This document shows, in pieces, positions 43,201 to 55,330 of a stretch of 64,000 bases of DNA (within the stretch, counting starts at the first letter, position 1; each line of letters starts with the position of its first letter). Made by a program: the position numbers and the translations under genes. The notes under the pieces are model-generated. The model worked only from the letters and a program-made list of their open reading frames with translations, was not told where the DNA came from and did no database searches. Source of the DNA: Chondrus crispus (Eukaryota; Rhodophyta; Florideophyceae; Gigartinales; Gigartinaceae); assembly GCF_000350225.1 (NCBI RefSeq), contig NW_005178753.1, forward strand, positions 248,001 through 312,000, written 5' to 3'.

Positions 43201-44842
43201 CAATCACATCAAAGAAGAAATGGACGCCGGAACGGTGAGAACGTTCGGCATGGAGACGGAGGAACTCGAAGGAACTCTATGCCGTACCGCGGCAGAGTTT
43301 GTACAAGTGGTAATACCACAATCGTTAAGGGACTGCGTCCTAGGGTTGAGCCACTACGCAAAATTGGCAGGCCACCCGGGAGGCAGGAAACTTTACAAGA
43401 CTTGGAGAGAATATTTTTATTGGCCTACGATGGCCCTAGACTGCTATGCAGTCGCCAAGAACTGCGCCGCATGCGCGCGGGAAAGGGTGAAGTTAAGAAA
43501 AAACACGAAGGAAATGAAACTGTTCACGCCCAAAGCTCCACTGGAGTTTGTCGCCATCGACATCCTCGGCGAGCTAATTACAACTAAACGAGGAAATCGG
43601 TATATTCTCGTGATCAGCGATCGATACTCGAAACTGGTACGAACCGTACCGTTGAAGAAGATATCAGCTGCGCACATCGCACAAGCCTTCGTTCACCATT
43701 GGGTATTCGTGTACGGACCGCCAGTCAAGCTGCTGTCCGACAATGGAACACAGTTCACGGCCCGGTTCTTTCAGAATGTCTGCCGAATTCTCGGCATATG
43801 CAATGTGTTCACGACTACGTACCACCCGCAAGCCAACGGCCAAGTTGAGAGCTTTAACCGCACGCTGACTTCCGCGTTGCGAAAATGCGTTGGAGAGCAT
43901 CCCAAGGACTGGGACCTATTTAGCGACGCTGTGACGTTTGCATACAACACGCAAGTTCATCGAACTACGAATATGGCGCCCTTCGAGCTGGTGTTAGCTC
44001 GGGCGCCGAGAAGCATTGTGTTGCAAGCACAGCCAAGTTTGGAAGGATTTAGCTCGAATCGAGCGTACTACCTGAAATGGCAGTCGTGGTTGGAAAGCCT
44101 GATGAAAGACGCTGATAGGAGTTTGCGAAAGGAACAAGGCCGGTACAAGCGAAATTTCGGCGCACGCCTTCGCAAACCGCAATATGAGATCCCGTCGGGG
44201 TCCTACGTGTTCCTTCGGAAGGAGCAGGGCACGGCTAGCGAACCGATACACAAGCTGGCACAAGTCGCCACAGGACCCTATCAGGTCCGAAGATCGGATC
44301 AACATACGGTAGTCATTGCCATTGGCGATCAGGAGAAACGCGTATCGCGAGACAGGGTGGAGTTAGCCCCAAGCCCGATGGAATATGCGCCGATAACTGG
44401 CCTACGGCAAGCGCTACAGTTCCTGGGAGAGCCGGAGCTAAACGAAGAAGGAGAGGTAATGGAGGACGAGGGACGTCCTCACACCCGTGCGCCTACAACG
44501 AGGGACCAGGATAATTTAGTTGGTCGAACGCCGACAGCGGAGACATCTCCAGACCTACGCGAGTTCGGAAAGTCCAGAGACGAGGATGAGTCGGAAGATC
44601 TTCGGAAGGGAGAAGGACAGTTGGACACGCAGGAAGAAGGAGCCGAGATTCTGGAGTATATGATCGACAAGATCGTGGACCACGGCTACGACGAGGAGAA
44701 ATTAATTCTCAAAAAGAGGTGGTATGGGTATACCATCGAGGACGCAAAATGGGAACCTATTGAGCAGATCCCCCGCAGCGCGGTAGTCACATATTTCCAA
44801 AGGAAAAGGCTACCCTTACCCACGCAAGCGTCGCACGCATAA
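40170..44842 (+). pseudogene. pol region of element B (fossil, best preserved)
   Basis: The protease has VLDTGAG near 40732. The reverse transcriptase has FSALDAISGYWQMPIPERDR, FGLTNAPATFQ and YLDDIIIF near 42186. RNase H has DTDASDYRIGAALF near 42640 and VHTDHASLRWLM near 42840. The integrase has AGHPGGRKLYKTW ... NCAACARERVKL, VAIDILGELIT, LLSDNGTQFTARFF and NGQVESFNRTL (43370-43900). The chromodomain (44655-44810) has EYMIDKIVDHGYDEE and RWYGYTIEDAKWEPIE. An open stretch of about 1,200 codons covers everything from before the reverse transcriptase to the end. One break lies in the protease-side part. Confidence 0.9.
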
Positions 44843-47800
44843 CCGGGATAGCCATCGTAAATAGAATTAGTAGGTTAGAGACAACAGAGAGGTCAGAACT
44901 TCGAGAAAGGAACACATCTACGGGGTTTGCAGATAAGAAGTTTGAAGGAAAGGAGAGCAAGGCAGAGAAGCGAGAATGTATCCTTGGATGAGGCATTGAG
45001 CCTCTCGGAAAACACACACGCCTCATCACGGTACGCACGAGAAATGACGTTTCGAACGGACGGTCCACCCACCTGGGAGGGATGATGAAATCAAATTATA
45101 TATACATATGTAAGCGTGTCCACAACAACCCGCTGAACAGGCGACACAAGTGAGAAGTCGATTCCAGCCATGCTGTGAAATTATAATCAAAAAGCAGGAA
45201 AAATTACGGCAGCTGCAGTACGCACGATAAGTGGTGATCGTTTGCCACAGTCTGCGACATAACTATTCTAAGTCGCCCTGCAGCCAAGCCCCACCCGGCC
45301 TCACACGAAGCCGATCGTCACACTCCCTGCTAACACACTGCCCATGCTCGCCGACCACGATGACTCGTCCACAGGGACCACCCTCAGAAGAGCGCAGCTA
45401 CAAATTCACCCGCGGTGACCGACGTCGACGCTCACAATCGGTCCTATTATCTTTTTTCAGGACGGTCTACTTAGCACTTACCACCACGACCTCTCTTCAA
45501 CTCTGTCGTTTCTTTGTTTCTTTTCTTTCCCTCTTTTCTGTTCTGTTTTATTCTACTCTCTTCTATCTCATTTCTTTTTGTTGTCGCAGGACTCTGGCGA
45601 CGCGACCGCGTATCGCGGACTTCGATCAACAAGATCCCAAGGAAATCGATAGACGGACGAGGAGGAGAAGGAAATTGCACCCGTCAGGAGCACGAGAGAA
45701 GATGGTGCGCAACTACAGATTGATACGACGGCTAATCCCGTCGGGAGCGCCAATCCAAAGGGCCCCCACATTTCGCATACGCGAAAATTGGTATTCTCGA
45801 GGAGAAAGGGGCAACGAAGGACTACAGTTGAAACACATCGACCACGGAGTATTGTTCGTGTTCTTTACGGACGTGCTTCTTTCAAATGGGAATTATACGG
45901 ACGATGTCAGTTGCAATGACACAACCTGTACATGAGCAGCATCAAACTTCGTCGAAAAGAGTATAATTATTACCAAACCAGCAATTAGGACGCAGAGCTG
46001 GCGCAGGACACACCCCTAGTGTGTCGGAAGGGTTCGAAAGAAGGAGGGGAAAACGCTCGTTGAGCTAGAGGATTTTCGAAAGGAGCAATGTTTTTTTGCA
46101 ACCCCGAAATGATGGCGCACACCCAAGTACGCACGCGTCCATCGAAGGTGTCACACTTCCCTGGATCGAGAAGCATTTGTTTGAAAACACACCTCTCTAC
46201 AAGGGGAGGACTAAAGAAAGAAGGGCCATTCGTCTTGAAGGGTGGTCCTCGCCTCAGCAAAGACCCGTTGACAATTCTTGTCATAGAAGACAGTCGGTGG
46301 CATTGCAAAACATGTGTGGACACTCAACCGTACACGCCTCGTCAATATGACATATGATCTACCTTTACCCGTTGCCGCTCACTCGTGTCGCGATACACAC
46401 CTGCATTGCTAACAACCTCCGCCATCGTTTGAGGAGAACCAACAGCCCTTCACGAATACGCTAACAATTGTTTTACACGAAGGAGGCAGTCCTAAGTTCG
46501 CTACGGAATCCGCTCCCCGCTTTCTTTTTCTTTTCTTTTTGGTTGCTCCGTTTTCCCTGTATATATTGGCTGTGTGATGTCATTTCGCCTGCGCTGACGG
46601 TCTGCCACGGAGATTGAGGACACGCTACGCGTGCCCAGAACGAAAAAAAATAAGGCCATACCCGCCCAGCGGGCAGCGCAATGGAAGCAAATTAATTGGG
46701 AGAGAGAGAACCGAACTGCGACTGCAGGAGTACCCATATGAGGACTTAGTCTGTCATCGAGACACGAAGAGAGGGAACCCGCAGGCCCCCCCTCGCAGCC
46801 ACGAGTCATGGCGATTGACTTAGGAATGCGCGCGCCCCGCTAGCAAACGCACGAGGAAGGTGCGTGCGAACCACCCGAAACGCCTTCAAAAATGTTAACA
46901 AAAATTAAGGGAAGTGCCAGCCGAGGTATACAACTTATTTGTTGTCACAAGCCCCACGCGTCGATCCGACGATCTTGCAAATTACCAGAGGGAAGGATCT
47001 CGACAACCCCTCTTTCCCACCGCCCCAGTTCCCCTTGAAAATGATCGATTGTGAGCGCACCCCGATGGGGAGCTCACACAGGAGATCCCAACTCGCTATC
47101 ACGGCGACGCCGTCGCCCACGCAGCCGTTCAACTACATCGAAAAGGACGCCCCCCCCCAAAAAGAGGAGGAAGAGGCGAGGTTTTTGAAACTCCTTTGCC
47201 GCCCCCGCTAGGGAAGCAGAATATGTTGTCACGTCAGTACGAGACCAATTGCCTTTCCCTTTCACCTCGTTTTCCCCCTTTTTATTTGTTTTGTGTATTG
47301 TAGGTGACGAGGGCATGAACCCACAGTGAGAAGCGGCCAACTCGTCGAAAAAAAGGGGAGAGATACAAGTGACCCCGGGCCGGTTCGACCAAGGGAAGAC
47401 TATATCAGCCGGGAAGTGTACAGTGTGCACGAGAAAGGAGAACGGCGAGGTAAGAGAAGCAGAACGTCAAGCAGCCAGCTGTCGACGACAGCACTTCGAA
47501 GATGGACCTCACTGGTAGTGAGAATTCGGTGCAGCATCACCCGGACAGAGAGGCGGGGCGCAATAGTCACAAGAGAAACGTTGGTGCGGGAAGAACCGAA
47601 GCGGGAGAGAGACGCGACATCACTTCCGCGATGACGATGGCAGACGGGGCAGCTGCTACGAAGGAATTGGGTACTCGTGGCGAATAGCTCGGAAGAATAT
47701 CGCCATACGGAGTCAATGAAGAAAGAGCGGAGACACGTGCAGCAGGTGTCTATAAGGAGAGTGCAACCGACGGAACAAATTAGGAGCATCAACGTTGTCG

Positions 47801-49375
47801 GAAACCACATGGAAGGTACAGTAAAGCTCGGTCGCGGAAATAATCAGCCCAACCGGGTGCGACCGGATGGGTCAAGCATGTTCCAAGACGACCCGTATTT
47901 TTCTTGCATCACAGAGACCAGGCCCCATGCCCCATGTGCACATACATAATGTGTTACGGTCTCTCCCTCCACTGGGACGGATGCTGTGAGAAAAGAACAC
48001 CAGCCGGAGCGGTATGTACAATTGCCGACGGGTAGGCCGACAGACCTACACGATCCACGCGATAAGGGAACAGAATATCCTACCTTTTTAATATGTTGAC
48101 ATAATTATTGGAAACAAGAGAATCTCTCGTTCCACATCGGAGATGTGGGTTGCAGAAAACTATTTAACAGGGAGGAGGTACACTGACATGAGGAAGGAGC
48201 AGGACGACGAATCAAGACAGTGCCGCATGATCCGCGACTGTGTTGACCGCGAGACGGACAAAAGAGGAGCTTTTCAACGACCAATTCTCTTTGCATCTCC
48301 ACGCCACGGGTTTACGATGACTAGGACGAATTGAGACTGGAATCACCCAGGATAACCCTACAACACGCCGTATCAATACGGAAGGGGGAAAAGAAGTTCA
48401 CTAAAAATTCTACGAGACCTAAGGGCCCTGACGCGACACACCCGGTAGTCGCGTCCTTCATTTATGGACGTCATCCGTCGGAAAACACTGTACTGTGTAC
48501 ATAGCTCGACGAGGAAACCAATGTTTTGGCGGATAGCGGGAGAGGAGAAGACGGAGACAACCACCGGAAACTTTCTCTCTCATAACAACCCGCGTCGAGT
48601 GTCCAATAGGACAGGCTGGCAAGGAGATGCGAAACAGGCTCAGCGACACGCCGTGCCAAGGATGAAGAGGAGGAACTGAAGAGAAGGAAACATATGGGAA
48701 TCAGGGAAGGGAAAATTGAAAATGCAAAAAGAGGAGGACGTTGGTGAAAAGAGGGGTACGACCGCAGTGACGGTACGCAAAAAAAGAGGAGGAAGTTGGA
48801 AATAACAGGGGATTTGCAGGTGGGTTCTTTTTATCGCCCAAAGGTCGTACGATAAAGTCGCTAGTCGACTATCATGCGGGCGCGCCAGTCAAACGTGTGA
48901 ATGGCCTGCAAAGGGAAATTACCGGGCAACATGCCGGCATCATCGGCGAAATTATTTTTGATGCCGTCGAGGTCGCGGACGCCCACAGAGGAGAACCATT
49001 GAGCAGAAGCAAACAGGGCTGCGTTATCACGCATGGTTTTGTTCTGTAGCTCCTCGAGCGAAGGATGACGGCGGGCTACCCAGGAGGAATGGTAGCCGGG
49101 ATGGAAGACCGGCTCGGCAGGGATGGTAACAGGGGGTAGACGGGGTATGAAAGGAAGACCCCGGGGCACTTCGAACTTGCGAGGAAAGCCAACACCCGGA
49201 CGCCTACGGGTGGCACTATCATCCGAGTGTTCCCATGGAGAAGGAAGCATGGTATTTTTGTCTTACCCTTACTAGAACGCCGCGCAGAGTGATTGATGAC
49301 CGGGAAAACCCGTCAGCAGCGGCAGGAGATTATACGATGGCTGGGCGTTGCGCAAGGCCGCTCGGAAGGGGGATA
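44843..49375 (+). other. 3' region of element B
   Basis: This is 4.5 kb after the chromodomain. It has pyrimidine tracts ending in AG near 45500-45590 (ending TTGTTGTCGCAG) and 47250-47305 (ending TGTATTGTAG). The block near 48360-48490 matches 61870-62130 of element C (TATGGACGTC and GTAGTCGCGTCC words). The antisense frame sits at the end. No sense-strand gene is recognised. Confidence 0.55.
48861..49250 (-). pseudogene. antisense reading frame of element B, N-terminal part
   Basis: It starts at an ATG 126 bp from the 3' LTR. Shared with the A copy: RRRPGVGF, FHPGYHSSWVARRHPSLEEL, LFASAQWFSSVG, FADDAGMLPGN and AIHTFDWRAR. Only about 130 residues are present; the region that follows in A has no clear counterpart here. 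The function is unknown. Confidence 0.55.
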
Positions 49376-50433
49376 TGTAGTGCAATACGCACCTGAAAAG
49401 GGGGGTGAAAAGAAATGAAAGTGATGGGGTATGATAAGCAAAAGTGGAAATCATTTCACTTTATTATTTTAATTATTCATTTTAATTAGTTGCATATTAG
49501 TTATTTAACATTAGATTAGATCTAGGATCTAGCGCCGAGAGCTACTGTAGTGGCTCCGGCGGGGCGATATATACCTTAGCCCTCTGACGACCAAGTCAGT
49601 AAAGGTAACCCGAGTTGCCGGAGTTGAATGTCGCCTTGGTCGAAGTCCGTCTCTACCAAGACGCTCCCTTTTACCTAAGCCTACGGCATCCTTCAGCGCT
49701 CGGGGATCCCATTCCTTTTTCCTTTATTTCCCAATCGAACCCCAATTGCCAGAGTCTGATATCGCCTTGGTCGAAGTCCGTCTCTACCAAGACGCTCCCT
49801 TTTACCTAAGCCTACGGCATCCTTCAGCGCTCGGGGGTCCCATTCCTTTTCCCTTTATTTCTCTATTCTAATTTCCCGTAATCTTGAGTTGGTCCACCTT
49901 GTAGGATTGCGATCCGCAACGTGACGTCATTTGCCATCGGGCTTCTGTGTTGGTGCACCAGTGGTGCTTTTTTCAGTGTTGGTTCCATCGGAATCTGGTT
50001 GCGACCGATCCGTCGTTGGTACTTTGCCATCGGGCAGTACGACGGTGTAGCGCTGGTACGTTTTCTTCTTTCCCGACGGGCTACGTTGCGACGTCTCCGT
50101 CGAAGACCTTATCAAGGGTATAAGGTGTACAAGGCGCTCTTCGAGCATCGGATTTACGACCCATCGGACCAGGTTTACCTAGACACCCCTCCGAACTCGT
50201 CGAGCAGTTGCCTTTACAAGTCTCTACCACCATTTACCGATCCCGGGCTGGGCCCTTCTCTTTGCCTCCCTATCAGGGATCCGAGCTACAGCGGTCTGCA
50301 AAGCCGCTTCAAGAGGACAGGGAGCTTCGAACACTCCGTAACGCTGTGACGTTGGCAGTTGTTGTTTTTGTTGCTGTTGTTTGTGTTGGACCGTCGGACC
50401 TTGATCTCTGCCTAACAGGCGCATTGCACTACA
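49376..50433 (+). repeat. 3' LTR of element B
   Basis: The length is 1058 bp. It is identical by eye to the 5' LTR over the first roughly 390 bp, then clearly diverged. The two 125-bp modules are much more alike here than in the 5' LTR. Confidence 0.9.
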
Positions 50434-53300
50434 GTCGGCCTCCTGATTCTATCAATAATAACGAGGTGCCCTCACATGTCGTCGTGTACAATGGCGCCGC
50501 CCCTCTGATGACGAAAATTTGCGCGCTGTCGCCCCCCTGATGACACATCCTCCCATATTAATCAAACCAGCCTCAGTTTCGATAGAACTAGGTGACAAAT
50601 CCGCTACTCGTTCGGTCGGCAAAACTTCTGGGACTTTCGTTCTAGATGGTATCATTAATGATGTGGAAATTTTCCTTCTCGACATCAAGGAAACAGACAA
50701 TCCTCCACTGGTTATTGTCGGGCGCAACCGGCTCCAACGCCACAATCCGCGTATATATTGGCGTACCAGCTGCCTTCATGTAACAAGACCTGGCGGCACG
50801 ATGTGGACTGTGCGCCCATAGAAATCCCCTCCAGTGAAGAAAGTTCAATTCAAGATCATTTCTCTCTAGCGTATGAAAGCACTTGTAAAGAGACAGGGTT
50901 ATGAACTCTTTGCAATACGGGTCCGCCATAAGGTACCTTAAGTGCATGTTTCCTTCCCGTTCTCCGAGCTTGTGCAACAGTTTGATGATGTCTCCCTAGA
51001 AGAACTGCCGAGTGAGCTCCCACCGAAACGAGAGGTTTACTTCGAAATCAAATCCGCAGTGATGAACCACCATCTGTTCACCCTGTGATACGGCTCTCTA
51101 CATTTGATCTCAAGGAGTTACGACGTCAGCTTCAGCAGTTGCTAGACGAAGGACTGATTCGTCCGTTTTCTTCGCCCTATGATGCCCCGTGTTTTTCCTA
51201 AAAAAGAGAGAAGGGGATCACCGCATAGTATGTGATTACTGCGCCCTAAACAAGATCACAATACCCGATTGCAACCCTTTTCCTCTCATATCGGAGGCAC
51301 TCGATCAAGTAGCAGGCGCTACAGTCTTCTCTAAGATTGACCTTCTCGGCGCGTATCACCAAATGAGGATCCACGAGGAAGATTGCCACAAGACTGCAAT
51401 CCGAATCCACTTGGGATCCTATGAGTTGCGAGTGCTATCATTCGTACTAACAAACGCCCCTGCTTCCTTTACTCGCCTACTGTCTTCCATATTCCGCGAG
51501 CTTAACGGGGATTGCTTGGTTTTGTTTCTCGCTGACGTTTTGGTTACAGTAAATCAATCGAGGAGCACCAACGTCGTCTTCACCGACTGTTTGAGATTCT
51601 ACGGGAGAACCAACTGTACGCTAAATGCAGCAAGTGGGAAATTGGTGCAGAAACGGTAGACTTCCTGGGATATTCAATCAACCGAACTGGGGTCTCCATG
51701 CAGAAGCGTCTCGTTGACGCTGTTTTGTACTGGCCTATCCCGCGTTCCATCCAGTATGCACAGAGCTTCTTTGCTCTTACCAATTATAGACGTTTTATTC
51801 AAAATTGTGCTTCAATAGCTCGCCCCATCTTCGACATTGTTCGCAGTCATGCCTTCGAATAGCACGCCAAACAAGAGCTCGCATTTTCCGATCTTAAAGC
51901 TGCTTTGACCTCCGCACCGGTTCTTGTCCACCCTAACATCACTGACGTCTTTGTTGTTTCCACGGATGCCTCCAAGTACGCCTTTGGCGCTGCTCTAGAA
52001 CAGAATGGCCATCCAATTTCTTTTCTCCCTCACAGGCATTCGGAGCGGGGAACAAATTGGGATACCGTAGACCAAGAGTTGCTGACATTCATCATCGCTC
52101 TTCAAGAATGGAGCGTCTACCTACGAGGTCTACATTTCATCTGCCAGACAGATCACGAGCCTATTCGTTATCTTCAGACGAAAGCTCGTCTTATCGGTCG
52201 TCAGGCACGATGGCTTGATTTATTACAAAGCCACAGCTTCGAGTTCGTACATGTTCCAGTCACAAAGAATGTACTTTCTCCTGCTCTTAGTCGCCGGTTT
52301 GACTACATCCCCACGCTGAAGTCCATATCATTGGGATCCCCGGACTTCGCTTCCAGGATCAGCGCAGGTTACAAATCAGATCAATGGGCTGTGCAGTTAC
52401 TGAAGTGTCTCGCAGGCGGACTGGACGCATGCGACTCGAAGGTTGTGAAGCACCTCTCCAATTACAGCTTCGACGGACAGTTTATTCATTGGAACGAGTC
52501 ATACTGCGCCGGCGTGTAAGTACCCAACTCCGGCACTCTCCGGCAAGACCTCATCGCCAGTTTTCACACTAGCCATCTAGGTATCGGCAAGACTTACAAC
52601 AGTCTTTGGAGACAAGCATTCTGGCCGAAAATGTATCTGGACAAATGTATCTGGACGTACAACTATATGTTTCTTCCTGTCACAATTGTCTGCCCAATAA
52701 GATTTCCACCGAGTCGCCTGCTGGTGAACTTCAATCTGACAAGATTTCCGATCAATGCTGGCAGACTATCTCCGCAGATTTCCTCACCAAATTGCCTACC
52801 ACTAAACCTGAACACGACGCAGATCTTGTTGTAGTTGATTAGCTTTCGAAACAATATGTCCTCATCCCCACCCGCGAGACCGTCTCCGCCCCTGGCAGCG
52901 CTCAGCTTTTCCAGGATCACTTATTTTCGAAACCCAGCGTCCCTTTTAAGATTATGTGTGATGGCGACCCGTGCTTCACATCCCACTAGAGGTCATGTCT
53001 CACTGAATTCCTTGACGTTCGTGGCAATCTTTCGACAGCCGATCGCCCGCAAACCTACGGGCAGTCTGAGAAAATGATCCGTACTCTATCAAGTATGTTT
53101 CGTAGTATCATCCAGTGCCGTCCACAGTTATGTGATGAGGAAGTATCAACACTCTAGTTTACGTAAAACTGTTGAAAGCACGCTAGAACACTGCTTGCTT
53201 CGTTTGAGGTGGCCCTAGGTTCAATTCCTTACTCTCCTACTACTCGTAATCTTTCTCAGTGCAGTGTCCAATTTCAGCATGCCTCCGATTTCATGTCCAG
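50434..53300 (+). mobile_element. fossil D: Ty3/gypsy pol of another lineage
   Basis: It has no LTRs. The parts in order are a retroviral-type protease-like stretch (near 50560-50760, with FVLDGIINDVEIFLLDIKE), a reverse transcriptase (51190-51560, with FSKIDLLGAYHQMRI and VLTNAPASFTRLL), RNase H (51900-52300, with VSTDASKYAFGAAL and CQTDHEPIRYL) and integrase remnants (52560-53150). The sequence is far from A, B and C and resembles a different Ty3/gypsy clade. It is heavily broken, with many interruptions, so it is older than A and B. Truncated on the left by or near element B and on the right where C begins. Confidence 0.8.
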
Positions 53301-53304
53301 AAGA

Positions 53305-55330
53305 GAGGATTGAAGCCGACAAGGATAACCTATCCTACAGGTTCGAGAAGATGGGCGGGGAGATTCGCCAAGAGATGACGAAAAAGCTCGAGGCTGAATT
53401 AGCCCTCGTCCGTAAGCAACTAGAGTTGCAAGCATCCGAGTTCCACACCGTTTTAGGAGAGCTATCGGCTCGAGTGGATCTCCTCGAGAAGGAGCGAGGT
53501 GATGCGACCGAAGGTCCGGAGCCGGAGGTCCTAGCTTCGTTGGAAATTTCAGTCAAGGACGCAAGGCGCGACGCGAATCAAGCTTTGGAGTACTTGGGGA
53601 AATTTAGAGCCAGTATCGACGACAGGTTTGACCGCGCCGCTCATCGTCTCAAGGACCCGTGAACAGGCCGCCGGGGAAGAGCCGCTCCCAATGGGTCGAG
53701 AAGGCAACCGTCGATCGAAGAAGGAAAAGGCCGCTGTACAGCGGAGTTCCAAGTCGAAGACTTCGAAGAAGAATCTGCGACGCAGGAGCAAGAGTCACTG
53801 TAGTGACGAGCCGGAGGACCAAGACTCAGTGACCGAGCCGAATGGCCATTCCGAAGATGGTGACGACGGTTCGTCGAACCATGCCAGCAATTCCGAACAT
53901 CGTTCAGAGGAAGGAAAAGGAATTTCGGAGGGCAAGAAGGTTACCTCCAGACGGGGCGGGATCACTTCGTCCGCCTCGCGGAGAGACAAGGACGCTGAGC
54001 CAGAGGACGTTGCCACTCGACGCGGGCCGCGATAGGAGGAGTTGGAGGAGCTGAATCCGACCAACTACCTCTTCAAGAAGTTACTTTCGTACCGAACGTA
54101 CCGCTTGCGGAACCCGCACACATATTTGTCAAGTTCCCGGCGGACCGCCGTGCGAAAAATCAGGAGAGATATTCGGCCTAAGGTGAAGAAGGACAACACG
54201 TTCACAGGTGAGGACGGGGTCCTTGTGTTGGATTTTTTGGCAAAGTTAGTTCAAGAGTTTGATACTCAAGAAATGAACGAGGGGCAAGCGATCCGCTTTT
54301 TGCCCGAATTTCTAAGCGGCATCGCCTTGAGACAGTACACTTCCGTGTCTCAGACGGCCGGGTCCCATCACGGAAAGGTGTCCGTTTGGCCAGAGGCCGT
54401 ACAGTGGTTGTTGAGGAGTTTCGCAACCGACGAGGCGATCCGTCAAGCCGTGCTCGCATTGCAAGAAGTTTAGCAAAGACCGTCTGAAGACGAGATGGAA
54501 TTTTACATTCGCCTACCAGACGCGAGTAATGGCTGTGGGAATTTTTATTCTGTGGAGGAGCAGATGACCATGTTCATCGAGTGGCTAGATGCCAGTATTA
54601 AGCCCATGGTCTCGCAGTATCGACAAGATAACCGAGATGTCTCATTTTTGAGATTGGTAAACTACGCAATAGCGCATGGCTCGGCGAGCCGCGCCAAGGA
54701 CAAGAAGACCAAGAAGGTCACAATTCAGACGCCGTCGACGTTCAGGGCGGGGAAGAAGCCGAGGGCTTCTTATCCCGGTCGTAAAGGTCACGCCGCCGTC
54801 CACTTAGCAGAGTCAATCTCCGCGTCAGATGAACTCGGTGCGCACAGAAACAGGGAAAATCATTATGAAGGAGCATTGGTAGCCGAAGGCAATTTTATTG
54901 AGCCATCGGAGGGCTAGGGACACGAGGACTACGGGGCAAGCGGGTCGTCAACTTCCCCACATACACGACGGAGTCGTTTTCAGAGCCCACGGATCCCGTG
55001 ATGATGTCCCGGGGGCGCGGCCACACGCCGGCGCCGCGCATTCCGATGGAATACAAGGGTACAACGTTTCGAAGGCCAGGCTGGATGGGAAGGCCGCAAC
55101 ATCAAGGAAGGCTGCCGGCCCGTGGAGGACCTAGGACGCAATATCTCGTCAAGAAGCACGGACTGGTGTGCTATCACTGTTACGAAAAGGGGCACGCCGC
55201 GCCAACGTGCATTCTTTCCCTCCGGGAAATGCACCGAGTTTTGGGAAATTATGAGGCGTTGTCTCCGATGGAGAGGTTAGGGATACCATCGACGAGTTAC
55301 CTGAAGGTCAAGAATTGGTTCGATTAGCAG
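53305..55330 (+). pseudogene. gag region of element C (fossil)
   Basis: It has a coiled-coil block (GEIRQEMTKKLEAELALVRK), basic linker, capsid-like block with NPTNYLFKKLLSYRTYRLRN, and a CCHC knuckle CYHCYEKGHAAPTC near 55170. It lacks the N-terminal part. Broken. Confidence 0.8.

Larger units (their letters stand above)
36719..50433 (+). mobile_element. element B: giant chromovirus, both LTRs present, nearly whole pol
   Basis: The element is 13,715 bp, with the same family and plan as A. Flanking pentamers are GTCGC (left) and GTCGG (right), a possible target duplication with one difference. The first roughly 390 bp of the two LTRs look identical while the remainder differs at several percent, so one age cannot be given. 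The coding region has only about two breaks, the least of the three copies. The 3' region is 4.5 kb, shorter than in A. Confidence 0.88.

Noticed and set aside
45231-45935. 234-codon plus frame in the B 3' region
   Set aside because: It crosses a pyrimidine tract, is low complexity and is not conserved in frame in A or C.
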